Source: Rhizopus sp. PT2906
Lineage: Eukaryota > Mucoromycota > Mucoromycetes > Mucorales > Rhizopodaceae
DNA: 64,000 nt
Assembly: GCA_025529335.1 (NCBI GenBank)
Contig: JAMYHX010000218.1
Coordinates: 1 to 64,000 of the forward strand
Direction of reading: 5' to 3'
In this document: piece by piece, positions 35,786-47,916 of the stretch
How positions within the stretch are numbered: position 1 is the first letter of the stretch
How the letters are laid out: each line of letters starts with the position of its first letter
Notes under the pieces: model-generated
Seen by the model: the letters and a program-made list of their open reading frames with translations, nothing else
Told to the model about the DNA's origin: nothing
The model's database searches: none
Made by a program: the position numbers and the translations under genes

Positions 35786-36730
35786 AAAAAAGAGACTTTC
35801 AATTTTTCTGCAAAATATAAATAAATAACTTTTTTGGCTCATTTTCATGCGTGAAAAATTAACATCAACTCCTTTCCTTTAGAGAAAAGACGTAGTTTGA
35901 AGCTTCATAAAGATAAAACATTTTTTGAGAAATTGTCTACTAGAATATCATTAAGCCATTAGCAACATTTTCAATGTGTTAATTACACTATACAGTCTAT
36001 TACTTTATAGAGTTATGAAGAGATGTTTATACAGTTTGTTTGAATTAAACTTAAATATAAGAGTTAGTTTTTTGGGACAAAGCAGAGGTATCTGTTCCAG
36101 TTAGAGCGCTTGAAACTTTCTACTTTTCCGTTTTGTTGCAAGTGTGTTCCAACATGCTTAGCTGGGGTCTTGGCCATAGCATTTTTCTTCGTTTAAGGTT
36201 ATGAAGTGGCTATAACCCACTCTTTGTAATATTATTGGTGATGATAGAGTTGCTCAGATCCTTCAATTGTGCGATGATATTTGTCAGTTTTCAGCAATGG
36301 GAAAAACAATGCTGGAGGACTGCTGACAAACTCATTTTCAGGGTATACAGCTATCGGATGCCTAAACACGTCAGCTGCAAGCTTGGCAAAAAATCAACGA
36401 GAGGAAGGAGCAGAAATTATGACCTTTTGCTGAATGCAGTTATAAAGCTTTGCTTCCTATATCTTCTTCTATAGCGTAACAGGCACTACTTTTCATATCA
36501 TAGTCTGAAATTCAAATGATAGGCTTAGGCAATATAAACAAATGTTAAGCTTGGTTTATCGACTGGCCATCTTTATTTAGCTAGGGTTCCTTCTTTATAA
36601 AGTAAACTTATAAAACTCAGTTCAAAAAAAAACAAAAACAAAAAATTTTTACCAGCCGACGACAGGAGCTCTCATTTTAGACTAAACCGACTCTCTTCTT
36701 TTCTCAATCAATATACATACACACATAAAT
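35786..36730. other. Intergenic region upstream of METAP2
   Basis: About 945 bp. A pyrimidine-rich tract and a CACA-rich leader directly precede the METAP2 start. Small plus-strand frames around 36235-36474 look non-coding. No element is recognised. Confidence 0.35.
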
Positions 36731-38239
36731 ATGGTAGCAGCCGAAGAAGTTAAGCAAGTAACAGAGAAATTGGAAGAAACTCACATTGAAAGTGCCGAAG
36801 AAAACCACGATCAAGCGACTGAAGACACCGGCGCAGGATCAGAAGCAGCAGCCAAGAAGAAAAAGAAGAACAAGAAGAAGAAGAAGGGACCCAAGACACA
36901 GACTGAACCTCCAACTGTACCAGTGTCTAAAATATACACCAATAAAGTATATCCTGTAGGTGAATGTCATGATTATGTGAATGAGTACAGTTATTAGTTT
37001 ATATACATATCTGGCAAGTGAACTAAAGCCATATCCCTAGTAATCTCTGGAGAACTACAAGCGAAGAAAAGCGTGCCGAAGAAAGACTAAAGGAAGAAGA
37101 TTACAATGACTTACGTAAAGCTGCTGAAGTTCATCGTCAGGTATGTGTTTCTCCTTTTTTATAAGGAGCATATATAGATATATCATGCGAATGACTTGGC
37201 TAATTGTGGGATAATCAGGTGCGTGCATACGCTAGAAAGATGATCAAGCCTGGCATGACATTGACCGAAATCGCTGAACTAATCGAAAATGGAACTCGAG
37301 CACTTGTTGAAGAAAATGGCCTTGAAGCTGGTATCGGTTTCCCCACCGGCTTGTCATTGAATCATTGTGCTGCACATTTTACACCCAATGCAGGAGACAA
37401 GACAGTCTTGAGCTATGACGATGTGATGAAGGTTGATTTTGGTGTCCATGTTAAGGGAAGAATTGTCGACTCAGCCTTCACTGTAAACTTTAATCCCAAA
37501 TTTGATAAACTTGTCGAAGCAGCCAGGGAAGCCACATATGCTGGTATTAAAGAAGCAGGTATCGATGTTAGATTGTGTGATATTGGTGCTGCAGTACATG
37601 AAGTCTATGATTCATATGAAATTGAATTGGATGGAAAGACTTATGATATCAAGCCTATTCGCAATCTGAATGGTCATACCATTGAGCCCTACAAGATCCA
37701 CGCAGGCAAATCAGTACCTATCGTCCGAGACTCTGGTGATGAAACGAAGTTGGAAGAGGGAGAGCAACTTGCTATCGAAACTTTCTGTTCTGTAAGTTAT
37801 ATAAAGAAAACACCGATATATATATATACTAATCTTCCTTCTTAGACCGGTCGTGGTTATGTCATTGAAGACGGTGAATGCTCTCATTATGCTAAATCAA
37901 CAGATTCAGGTTTTGTTCCTTTACGTCTAGCTAGAGCCAAGTCTCTGCTGAGCACAATTACCAAGAACTTTGGCACTTTGCCCTTCTGTAGAAGATATCT
38001 TGACCGTATAGGTGAAGAAAAGTACTTGATGGGATTAAGAAACTTGGTTGATGCAGGTGTTGTCACTGCTTATCCTCCACTTGTTGACACAAAGGGTTCT
38101 TATACTGCTCAATTGGAGCATACCATTTTGCTTAGACCCACCTGTAAAGAAGTAAGTGGTACCAAGATAATAATTATACAACATAGACTAAATCCTCTTT
38201 CTCTTTTAATAGATTGTTTCTAAAGGCGATGATTATTAA
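36731..38239 (+). CDS. METAP2: Methionine aminopeptidase 2
   Basis: Cytosolic dinuclear-metal enzyme that removes N-terminal Met during translation; the fumagillin target family. Exons 36731-36984, 37041-37140, 37219-37791, 37846-38151, 38213-38239; 1260 nt, 419 aa. The N-terminus is acidic then Lys-rich (AAAKKKKKNKKKKKGPK), as in type 2 enzymes that bind ribosomes and eIF2. The catalytic core has H (SLNHCAAHFTPNAG), the metal ligands in KVDFGVHVKGRIVDSAF, the HTI motif region GHTIEPYKIHAGKSVP, EGEQLAIETFCSTG and the final E in the LEHTILLRP region. Exon 1 ends at GA|GTACAG, chosen because only it gives the expected YVNDNLWRTTSEEKR junction. The C-terminus KGDDY is the family's usual end. Confidence 0.96.
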
Positions 38240-38315
38240 ATAAAAAAAAATATCTTTTTCTTATTCTATGCATTCGTTTTATTTGATTGTATGTACAAAA
38301 TTGTATAAATGCTCA

Positions 38316-39929
38316 TTATTCTTGTCTCGGCTTCTTGGCCTGTCTTCCATCTGCTTGTGGTTCTCCGGACTGCTCTTTGCGTTTAGTCCAAGCCTTTTTA
38401 ATAGTTGGCATATGTTCTATTAACTAGATGAGAATTATTAGTCAATGTGCCACGCATAAAGATAATGAGTCTTACCTGCTCTTTTGATACAGCATCTCTT
38501 ATACTATTTAATACGTTATCCACGACAGATTGGAAGTTACCATCTAATTTGTCGTCTCTATATCTCATAAACCGCCATGGAGATGGTAAACCGAGTCTCT
38601 CCTGGACTTCTGGATCATAGTTACACTCAATGATCTTTCCATCCATATATTTTGGATTTTTTCCAAATTGCTCCTTCCATTCTTCTTCTGTGATGCCCAA
38701 TTGATCAAAAACCTTGTATTCTCTATCACCTTGCCATACAAGCAAGTTAATCTTTGGCTTTGCAGTGTAATCTTTTACTCCTGGTAATGACGATCCAGGG
38801 AATATGAGTGAAGCCTTAAAGTCTACAGAGTTTTCGTTTAATGGCTTCCACTTTAACCTAAGCAAGGTATTAGAGACAGTGTTTTGGTAGTATGACTTAT
38901 TTACATTTTTTTACATGTTCCCATCATGTAAGGAGCGTTCACAGCAGTAAATATTAAACCATCGTTTCCATGCTTAAGTTTGGGTATAATTTCATTAAAC
39001 ACAACATCTAAATGATAAGTGAACTGTTGTTCCTTGAATTCCACTCTAACGATTAAACACTATATCAATAAAGGGAGAGGTCTAATCCTATTGCCTCGTC
39101 TACTTACAAAAATGGTTGATATTTTAGCATATGTGGATTTTTCTTTATCATTTCGTGATGCGGTTTGATGATATCCGACTTTAAATACTAATGAAAAAAG
39201 TCAGTCTACATGAATCTTGTTATTCTTCACACTTACGCCAAGCCTGCTCATCAATCCGCGTGAGACGAGTACCTTTGATTCTATGCAGAGACAGTCAAAT
39301 AACAAAAATCGTAATTGCATCTAGAGAATGTTATTAACCATACATTGAAGAAAACCTCTATCTTACTCGTCCATCGGGTTCTTTATCCAGTACGAATTCA
39401 CCATCAATGATTGTGTTGTTTAGACACTTTCTAAAGCTTGGATCTCCAGGAATAGGAAAGCGAAAGTTACGAACGACATAAAAGTTATTCTTTCTATCAA
39501 ACTATCAAGCATTTCTTCAGTTATCTTGAATACAAGTTAATATATCCAATATACGTTACAAGGTACACTTCTGGTTCCTTTCTTTCGTTAACAGTTAATA
39601 GAGCAAGACAGCGTACACCATCTGACTTTTCAGCAACAAAGTAACTAAATCAAGGAATTAGACAAAGTACATCGGAAGTAAGTCTCCCTTTATTATTACT
39701 CTTCTTGCTCAATTTCCGTCAAATGTTCAGCACCAAAGCTAACAGGTTGTGCACCTGGAAATCTATATATAAAAGAAGAAAAGAAACTGTGTCAAAGAGG
39801 ATTATAAAGGAACTAAATGTAGAATATTAACTTGTAACTTTCTAATTTTAAAAGTGCAGCCACTTTTTCCTTAAGATGTGCATTGTCCTTGACAAACTCG
39901 CCAGGAATGTTGGGAACTGTACTAATCAT
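38316..39929 (-). CDS. CEG1: mRNA-capping enzyme guanylyltransferase subunit
   Basis: Nuclear GTP:RNA guanylyltransferase that adds GMP to the 5' diphosphate end of nascent mRNA. Nine exons on the minus strand: 39929-39832, 39762-39700, 39644-39560, 39501-39367, 39320-39237, 39187-39108, 39045-38905, 38857-38476, 38423-38316; 1176 nt, 391 aa. The nucleotidyltransferase motif I is EKSDGVR (Lys nucleophile). Motif III is TIIDGEFVLD with LRFLLFDCL, motif IV DGLIFTAVNAPY, motif V LKWKP, and the OB-fold has PWRFMRYRDDK (motif VI). Intron 1 has a weak GTTAAT donor. The yeast enzyme pairs with a separate triphosphatase; no triphosphatase domain is fused here. Confidence 0.95.
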
Positions 39930-40506
39930 TTTAAGAGTGAAATGGATATTTTTGGACAATAAACTGCTGCTACTTGACAAAGTGAAGGAGAAAGAGAGAG
40001 TGTGTGTGTGACTGGCAGTTTATCGGGAACTTGCATTGGATCAAAAAATAGAGCCCGCGTTTTCCGTAAGGAGAATTGTAGAGAATGTGAGAGAGATATC
40101 ATTTTATGTAGACAAGATCAGATTTAAGAGAAGTAGGGAGATATAGAGTTTAAAAGCGATACTCAGATCTATACTGCCTAAGGATCAACAAATGCGAAAT
40201 AAAAGAACTATTCGTAGCTATGTTATTAAGCAAAGTCCTTTCCCCCGAACAGTCCAACGGTATTTCTGGCTCTTTGGTCATACAGAAAAGATTGAGTGAA
40301 CGGCAGAGCATTCGACGTTTCTAGTAGTCCATGACCGCTTTCTATAAGAAAACAAATGCTTTCTGCAGATATCGCAGTTGATCTCAGCTTTCAACCGACA
40401 TCATCTAACTAATTCTGATAGTACCTTTCGCACTGTATGAATTATTTTGCTATTAACTAGACTTTGATGGACTGGCGTGTAACACAACTTCTTGCTATTG
40501 CTTTGT

Positions 40507-40537
<31 letters not shown>

Positions 40538-40848
40538 AGTCTAGTTAATATGACGCAAGTCAAATAGCTAAATTCATTTTAACTTTCCGCTAAGCTTCTT
40601 CAATCACTATGCTTAAGCAATATCTAACAAGCGATGTGCCTGAAAGCTATTTTGTGAGAATAAACAATAATCTCGCTATGAAGTACAAGATATCTTTTTT
40701 TGTAACAAAAAGTAACAAGTTAAAATCAAATAAGGTTTAAATGAGTTTACACGTCGGTTGATTTGTAATCGCCGGTTGAAGCTACGGTAAAAACATACAT
40801 CCGATTATAAGATTTTATTGTTATTAACAACTACAAAGATCATAACCA
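39930..40848. other. Intergenic region with a short inverted-repeat unit and T24 tract
   Basis: A gap of about 920 bp. TATTAACTAGACT at 40451-40463 is matched by its exact reverse complement at 40538-40550. These 13-bp arms enclose 74 bp that contain a run of 24 Ts (40514-40537). It could be a short MITE-like element or a stem-loop. No gene is recognised; small open frames are shadows. Confidence 0.4.
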
Positions 40849-41742
40849 TCAAGCCAGCAGTCTATCCAGGCTCTTTGAAGTACCCATGTTGTTACAAGCT
40901 TCTGAATAATAGTTCCACCAAAGTTTATATAGCGCCCTATAGGTGTTTTCCAGATCGGATAATTGATTGATGTCAAGATCCCAAGGTTTAGTCAAGATGA
41001 AATGAATATTTTTCACTTGGTTCATGTCCCACATAGGCTTATGAGCCCATTGCAGCGTTTTTAATGTATTATAAACGTACGATATTGGCTTCCACTTATT
41101 TTTAAACATTTCATTCAGAAAGTCTTGGTCTGGAAATGAGTAAACCGTAAGATCTTCCATACTGTTTAGATAATTAATCATGTTATCGTATTTATCTTTG
41201 CTTGGCGAAAGTACGATAAGCCCACTATTAAAATAATCGGCTCGATCACTAATTGGAGATGGCTGAATGCTTTGACATCCCGTGTATGCGCAGTTTTCAG
41301 GTACCCAGTGAGGAGGATAATGCTTGATCTTTTGTGGGTTACATGTACAGGCATAAGACGCAGCAACCCAGTCCTGAGGCAATTCTAGGCTCATCAATTC
41401 GTCCATGTTCTTCACTGGTAGCATGTCCGCATCAAGCAACACCAGACGGTCGTACTCAGTTTGGTTCCATACTGCCAATTTTGTCCACGTCTCGGAGAAC
41501 CGCTTAAATTGGTAATCCACTTTCCCAGATGGGTATATAGCATCGATGCTCTTCACAAGGCACCCGATGTTCTTGAACATCTCCACGATTTCAGGCTTCA
41601 CATGTGATGTATATAGAATCAGGAGAGGATATTGGCTATTATGAACTTTATGTAAAGCGTACTTCATTGTAACAACACCTTTAATGTAATCGTTTGAACT
41701 AGTAATCACAACAGCCCAGGCGGCCTTATATTTCGTGACCAT
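40849..41742 (-). CDS. GT8-family glycosyltransferase (galactinol synthase/glycogenin-like)
   Basis: A 297-aa intronless gene. The GT8 fold is clear: N-terminal AWAVVITSSNDYIKGVVTMK strand-helix, K-x-x-WNQTEYDRLVLLDADML with the metal-binding DxD (DAD), FNSGLIVLSPSKDKYDNM, FPDQDFLNEMF, and the C-terminal His region NIHFILTKPW. GT8 enzymes transfer Glc, Gal or GlcA from UDP-sugars. Similarity to galactinol synthases and glucuronosyltransferases is by motif order only, so the acceptor is unknown. No signal peptide or membrane anchor is seen, so a cytosolic enzyme is likely. It lacks introns, unlike its neighbours. Confidence 0.85.
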   Translation of the reverse strand: MVTKYKAAWAVVITSSNDYIKGVVTMKYALHKVHNSQYPLLILYTSHVKPEIVEMFKNIGCLVKSIDAIYPSGKVDYQFKRFSETWTKLAVWNQTEYDRLVLLDADMLPVKNMDELMSLELPQDWVAASYACTCNPQKIKHYPPHWVPENCAYTGCQSIQPSPISDRADYFNSGLIVLSPSKDKYDNMINYLNSMEDLTVYSFPDQDFLNEMFKNKWKPISYVYNTLKTLQWAHKPMWDMNQVKNIHFILTKPWDLDINQLSDLENTYRALYKLWWNYYSEACNNMGTSKSLDRLLA

Positions 41743-41909
41743 ATCTTTTATATAAAAATAGAATAAAGAAAGATATAAGAAAGAAAGGTTTAAAAAAGAA
41801 GTGCATTATATCAAAGGCAACTGTCGGGGATACAATTCTGACACGCTGCAAGCAAGAGCCATTTAAAACAGTAAAGCCAACAGAGTCCTTTTTTTGCTGT
41901 ATTACTGAA

Positions 41910-42849
41910 ATGAGATTACTATATTTCTTGTTTGCAAGGTGCATATTTAGAAAAACACGCTATATATGTGGCGCATTAACTCACTACTTGTACAACAAGC
42001 TTACTTGCAACTCTTACATCAGCTGTTCGTCTTGAAGGAAAGGTCATTCCAAATGCTGTCATCAATGGTACATTATTATATATATATATATATGCTTTAT
42101 CTTTTTCAAAGCAACTCATTTTCAAACTAGATTTATCAAAGGTTGATTATACAACAGCCCGCGTTGCACTTAATGGTGCTTATAAAACAACTCGTATTCA
42201 ATCAGACGGGCGCTTTGTACTGTAAGCATACTTTTTATCCTATCTTGTCCTATTAGATGACTCAGCTAATTCTTGTAGTTATGACGTCCAACCTGGATCA
42301 TATATGCTAGAAATTCACAGTATAAAATACATATTTCCAAAGGTACATACACAAATATTACAATGTGTATTAATACACGATTATAGATGCGCGTAGATAT
42401 CAATGATGAAGGACACATATGGGCAGCCTATACTGGCTTGGGACGTGATTGGAATAGTTTTGGACAGAGAGTCGGTTACCCATTAGAAATCCAAGCTAAA
42501 GCAGAGGCAGATTACTTTATGGTAATGTTTTTTTTTTTTGGGGGTATTATCCTTGTTATTAATGTATAATGTAGCAAAAACAAGGCTTTAACTTGAAGGA
42601 TCTATTTGCCAACAAGATGTTCCTTATGATGGGTATGAGTGGCTTGATGTTATTATTCATGCCCAAGATGATGAAGCAGATGCAGGAGATGAGTAAGTTG
42701 ATCTATGGATATTATACTTTTTTTATATATTAATTCTTCTTGTAGATCAAGAAATGGCAAATGAAGCGAGTCAACCACAAGTTCAACAAAAGGGAGAGCC
42801 ATCGAGACTAACTGAAACGTTTATTAAAGCTCAACAGAAAGGACATTAA
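41910..42849 (+). CDS. EMC7: ER membrane protein complex subunit 7
   Basis: Subunit of the EMC insertase, which inserts weakly hydrophobic and tail-anchored helices into the ER membrane. Seven exons: 41910-41938, 42000-42067, 42131-42221, 42279-42342, 42387-42521, 42575-42692, 42746-42849; 609 nt, 202 aa. Splicing exon 1 to exon 2 creates a signal peptide (MRLLYFLFASLLATLTSA). A luminal beta-sandwich follows (RLEGKVIPNAVINDL, GRFVLYDVQPGSYMLEI), as in DUF2012. A C-terminal membrane helix is present (KMFLMMGMSGLMLLFMPKMM) and a cytosolic tail. Without the first intron the reading frame has no start, which supports the model. The 3' end converges with the lipase gene 25 bp away. Confidence 0.93.
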
Positions 42850-42874
42850 ATAATATATATAAAGGGGATATAAG

Positions 42875-44498
42875 TTAGTTGTTGTTGTTGCTGATTTGTG
42901 ATATTGTTTCATTCGAAAGCTTTTCAATTAATGCAGTAAAGTTGAGATGTAGAGCATCGTCAGGAAAACATGCCTCTTGTATACCAAAGGCTCTATAGTA
43001 CGGATGTATTAGTAATCAAAATCAATTCTAGCATACGATCTTACTCAGAGTGCTCAAAGGCAGAGAAATAGGGTGATGAGTTGGAGCAGTTTCTTGTTTC
43101 GAAAGGCCCAGGGCATACTTCTATAGAGATCATGTGAGCAACCGTTACTGGGGGATGTGCTCTTTAACTTACTCAGCAACAATTCTCCGTTATTATAATA
43201 CTTTAACCAGTATTCATCCCCTTCATGCTAACAAGAGGTGTGTCAGTACGACAAGTATTTAATGTTTATCTCAACTTACAACGTATCCATCGAGAATAGA
43301 TGGCTTATGAGGCATTTCTATTTTCAACCAAAAAAGACAGTCAGTACATACCTTGTTGGCTTACGATCATATATATATATATATATACTTGCCATCTAAA
43401 GCATTCACAAGACGGACGATCTCTATATCCTTGTCTGCGATATATTTCGCATAATTGTAATCACCTACACGAGGCTTGGCTAGGGGATGTCTTTTAGAAT
43501 CGTTCTTGAACAATTATATGTCTTCTTACCTAATAAATAGGTCTTAAAGTTATTACGGTTCAACTGAGGGAAATCATATTGAAGATGTGTAGCGACTAAT
43601 GAACAGACACCAGCACCAAAAGAATGTCTAGTAGAGATTGTTATTACTTGCTCTTTCTCTATTTCTTTATAAAAAGTACTTGCCCAACTACTGCTACTTT
43701 ATAGTTTGGATATATTGTCAATTGATCCTTCATCGTATTGCGAATGATTTCTCGGATATCTAACGCAGATTCCAAGTAACCTAGATATAATTTATTTCTT
43801 TAGTCATAATCCTCATATGTGAGCCTATTATTTTACCTTCTTGTACTCGAACATCAGGGATGAATGGATGATCAACCAAATTTTGTTTGCTCCACTAAAT
43901 TAAAAAGTTAATATTTTATGCATTTTAAGGGGGGTTAAAAGATATGTTACAAGAATTCTGTTACTATTGCTATTGGCTCCCCTGACTTGAATAAAAAACG
44001 TTGTCATACTATGTGCATATAACAATAAGTTTAACGCATTGATCAATTTAGCACATACTTGTCCGATCTCAGTATTTGACCGGTGATATCATTAGGAAAC
44101 GTTTTAAAAGTTCGAACAACGACAGCATCAGGTAATACTTCAGAACATGTGGGACAATCCCATACGTCAAGACTTTCTCTACAGTTTGTTGTCTTGCAAA
44201 GGGCAGACACGAACATGAGCTCCTTAGCAATGGGTGAAGTCTCGTCATAGGTATAAACAACATCTGAAGAAGGAAGTAAGGATGTTTCGTTCGGAGCCAT
44301 GAATATGCCGTCTTTAATCAGGTCTATGTAAATGTCTACAGGTTGGGTAGGATCGTATGTTATAGTTTTCGCCTGATCGTTGGTATAAACAACAGGCCAT
44401 CGGTTGTCACGGTTACGCTGAGCTGTTCGATGACATTGACCGACTTGAATCAGAGACGTGATAAATGGTACATAGATAAATAGTTTCTTTACAAGCAT
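42875..44498 (-). CDS. Secreted class 3 triacylglycerol lipase-like protein
   Basis: Extracellular lipase of the Rhizomucor/Thermomyces fold. Ten exons on the minus strand: 44498-44059, 44008-43951, 43894-43837, 43780-43684, 43627-43530, 43479-43393, 43317-43280, 43227-43173, 43120-43045, 42992-42875; 1125 nt, 374 aa. A signal peptide (MLVKKLFIYVPFITSLIQVG) is followed by a prosegment-like region and the catalytic domain. The nucleophile elbow is GHSFGAG (Ser); Asp lies in ALDEMPHKP, equivalent to the DIVPHLPP Asp; His lies in EHSEAFGI, equivalent to DHLSYFGI. The elbow uses F and A in place of the common L-G-G. Two introns (43683-43628 and 43392-43318) begin with GC in GCAAGT donors. The substrate is inferred from fold only. 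Confidence 0.9.
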
Positions 44499-45475
44499 CC
44501 TCTTTTGTAAAGATCAAAATGAAAAAAAGCGATATCAAAGACAAGAAAACCAAGAACCCTTTTCCTTTTTAAAAAGAAAAATATTTAGAGCGAGTGGCTG
44601 GATTCTTTATTTTACTTAAAGAGGACGCTTTTGAAATGCCTTTTTCACGTATACAGGTTCCTTTTTTTTTCTGTGGAATGTTTTCCATCATAGTTTCTGT
44701 TGCCCTCATAGGCTTTGCCCACTCATGTCGCACTATATGATTTTGACCTACAGTCAATTGTTCTTTGTACTTCTAATAATTGGTATACCAATGAATGTTT
44801 TGGATGTCGCGTATCCTCATGAGAAATAGAGTTAGGGCGTGATATATCCTTTTTTTTTTTTTTTTCCTCTCGAGTAATATGTGATCTGATTGACCGTCCA
44901 GTTTAAGTTGATTTATTATTGCCAGTGTCATCTGAGTTCATTTATATCTTCTTTGCCTGTCAGGGGCACATATATACTCCACAATAACCTTAAAATAATA
45001 TTTATATATATATACACTCAACAAGCCATGCTATAGTCGCACCCTCCTTTTCCTGAAACGTGTGTTTTTAATGCCCTTGCTGCATTCAGCATATCCAAAT
45101 ATGGCTCAGTTCTCTTTTGGCAATCCATACGATGTAATTCAGTCTATCAAAAGGGAGTAACAGAAAAGGGAGGACAAGAGAACATTCGTGTTTCTTTTGT
45201 GATAAACCCCACGCTTTAAATAAATATACTGAAAAGTTGTTCGTATTAAAACTTGTTAAAGTCGAAAATGTCGCTATTTTATTCCGAAGCAATATTAATA
45301 CCCTTTGCACAGATTCGGATATGCGGAAAGAATTTATTATTAAAGCTTGAAAGTTATGCGGTAGAATTTCCTTTTTAGATAATGGGGGTGGTATGCTTGT
45401 GGATTTACAATGATTCTGGGACAATGTAATCAACAGGAATAATACAGCGAATAAATAATAATGTAAGTATGATGT
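44499..45475. other. Intergenic region with an interrupted small ORF
   Basis: A gap of about 980 bp. The minus strand at 44820-44569 reads an open 83-codon frame with one in-frame TAG at 44775-44773 (MRIRDIQNIHWYTNY, stop, KYKEQLTVGQN, ending ATRSKYFSF). It is not assigned to any family. A second open frame at 45433-45086 is probably chance. TATA-repeat and A-rich tracts occupy the remainder. Confidence 0.35.
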
Positions 45476-46706
45476 TTATGATACAAGGTCACCAGAAGTC
45501 TTTCTCGGACTCATCTTTTGACAATAGAGACTCAGCAGTGTCAACTTTTCTTTCCAGTGTTTAAGATTGAACAGCCTAGACTTGTTTTCATAGATTCTAT
45601 CGTATCGCATTGTTTGATCCTTATCGATTAAAATAGACATACAAGCCTAAATTTAAAAATAAGTACACATGTGTATAATGAAAACGATTGACATACTGTA
45701 ACAGCCATGATGACTCCTAATGTACTACTAGCCGCAACCATAAACATGATACTCTGCTGGTAAATGACAGCCTGCATCATAGGTGCTCCTGCCATAATTT
45801 GACCTGTCATCATACCCGGAATGTTGATCATGCCCATAACGCTCAACTGCGTGATAACAGGAAGCAAGGCAACCCTGATAGCTTCTACCGCCAGCGGCAG
45901 AGAGGCTTCAAACCTGCTAGCACCATAGGCTAGTCTTGTTTCAAGCACGGGTGCGTGGATTCTGCAGATAGATTAGTCTAAAATATTAGCATATAACTCT
46001 TACCATTTACCTGAAATCATCCAAGCATCGTTCTGTAGCCATTGCAACACTTGTCATCGAGTTACCCAAAAGCATTCCAATGACAGGTACAAATGTGGGC
46101 GGGTCCCAAAATGGTTCCGCTTGTAACACAACAGCAGTACCCACGTAAGTTATAAGCAGATTGCTGGTAAGCAATATGATGAACATGATGGGGAACTATA
46201 TAAGACGGATTCATTATATATATATCATTATCATGTGTGAAGTGCATCTTACCATTCGTTTAAATGATTTCTTTGTTCTATTGAATACAGTTTCATAGGA
46301 TGCAAGTAGGACCAATACGGCTATACAAGGACGTCATAAGGGGCGATTTAATGATCTTTAGAAAGTCACTCGCAGACTAATACTTACTGGACATGATGAT
46401 GATAACGCTCATGTGCTTAGTCTTTAATACATCATCTAGTATTAGACCCTATAGCCTTGTGTTATTATTCTGGTTAATCATCTAGTGTTGTATTTACCAT
46501 CAATGATAACTGAATGACACATCGTATACCAGACAAGATGAGTGAAAATTCAAGTTTTATTCCAAATATTAAACTGATCAAAGCTTAAAGATAATCAGTA
46601 ACATACACCAAAGGGGTCCTTTTATATATTTGCTACCTGCTATAAACACAAAGACAGATGCTTCAACTACATTCCACCATGACAAGTCTGTGCTCCCATT
46701 ATCCAT
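45476..46706 (-). CDS. UPF0014/FetB-family membrane protein (ALS3/STAR2-like)
   Basis: Multi-pass membrane protein of the FetB family, known as the permease of a bacterial iron exporter and as plant ALS3/STAR2 in metal tolerance. Exons on the minus strand: 46706-46637, 46583-46498, 46448-46388, 46320-46253, 46195-46011, 45961-45697, 45646-45476; 906 nt, 301 aa. The hallmark segment is present: GASRFEASLPLAVEAIRVAL, SVMGMINIPGMMTGQIMAGA, QSIMFMVAASSTLGVIMAV, preceded by VPVIGMLLGNSM. Seven hydrophobic helices fit. No ABC ATPase partner lies in the window. Metal specificity and location (vacuole, plasma membrane) are not shown by sequence. Confidence 0.88.
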
Positions 46707-46979
46707 GTTTAAAGAATAAATAAATAAAAAAGAGAGAGAAAAGCAATGTTATTGAAGATCAGATTAAACTATGGCCCCCCCTTTATGTATCACACAAGCA
46801 TGGTCGGAAAAAATTTTTACATCTTAGTTTTAATCAGATAACAATTTTTTTTTTGGATGGTTCTTCTTTTATTAAGGCGTATATTATACTATATATTACT
46901 GAGGATGGTATAAAGGTTGTTTTCTCTTATGCTCTCCTTTTTTAGAGGAAAGGAGAGTGAAGGAGGTTAGAAGGAGGTA

Positions 46980-47916
46980 TTATTTTTCAGAAGCTGTAAT
47001 CTCTGCTGCAATTGTCTTTATTCTTGAGAGTAAACCATTCACTTCTCCTCGACATTGTATGGATGCACTTGTACAATCCCTTGTTTGAGTAGCCGATTTC
47101 TCTACTTCACTCTTCAACACATCCAAAAGTGAATTAACATATCCAACGAATGTTTCTGTATTAGCCTGTAACTGCTTTTTCATTAATGCAATATTGTCTG
47201 TATGTTGACGGCGTTGTTTTAGTTTGATATTAATTAGTTCCATCATGAGTTCATTCCTTTCTGTAATGTATTTTGCTTGCTCCACAAGCAGAGAGTGATC
47301 CTTTTCGAGAAGTGCCATTTCCCTTTGACATCTATCACGGAGTTGTTCAACAGAATCTCCCAGGAGATGATGTTTATGCTTCAATTGATTCTTTTCCTTG
47401 ACGGCAATATCTCGATCATGCTCCAACACTTGTTCTCGCTTTCTCAAGTCTTCTAGTTGACGACGAGATGCTAAGGCTTCATCTTTTAATTGCTTTACCT
47501 TGAGTTCGAGTTGACTAGAGACCTTTTTGGTTTCGTCCAATAGTTTTTGTTTTGACTCGAGTGCCTGCATAATTTCCTTTATGCGATCCCGATAAACCTT
47601 GTTTGAACTTAGGTAATATTGCGTATCCTTTTCATTTTGTAATTTAGCCTGACGAAGGGTTTCTAACTGCCCATAGAAAAAAAAATGAAAGAGAGACATT
47701 AGATTAGGCTATTCTTCTGTCTCTTTCTTTTCTTTTTTTTACCTGTGCCTTGGTAGTACTGATCTCATTTTGAATAGCTTCATACTTGCTACTTAATTGT
47801 TCAAGCACCTTATTTGTCCTAGAAGACGTACTAGGCTGCGGCTGTACCACTACTGCAATGGGAGGTGACATCAATAAGCTGGATGTATGAGAGAATGAAT
47901 CTTGAATATGAAGCAT
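46980..47916 (-). CDS. Coiled-coil protein resembling She3/SHE3 domain
   Basis: A 286-aa protein from exons 47916-47743 and 47666-46980 on the minus strand (861 nt). A Ser/Pro-rich N-terminus is followed by about 220 residues of continuous coiled coil (KVLEQLSSKYEAIQNEI, SSNKVYRDRIKEIMQALESK, DEALASRRQLEDLRKREQVL). The order of the parallel coiled coil resembles the fungal SHE3 domain (adaptor linking mRNA-binding She2 and type V myosin), but that assignment rests on my recollection of the pattern and is tentative. A generic coiled-coil scaffold is the alternative. Confidence 0.6.

Noticed and set aside
45086..45433. 115-codon minus-strand ORF
   Set aside because: Composition looks random and nothing conserved is seen; probably chance.
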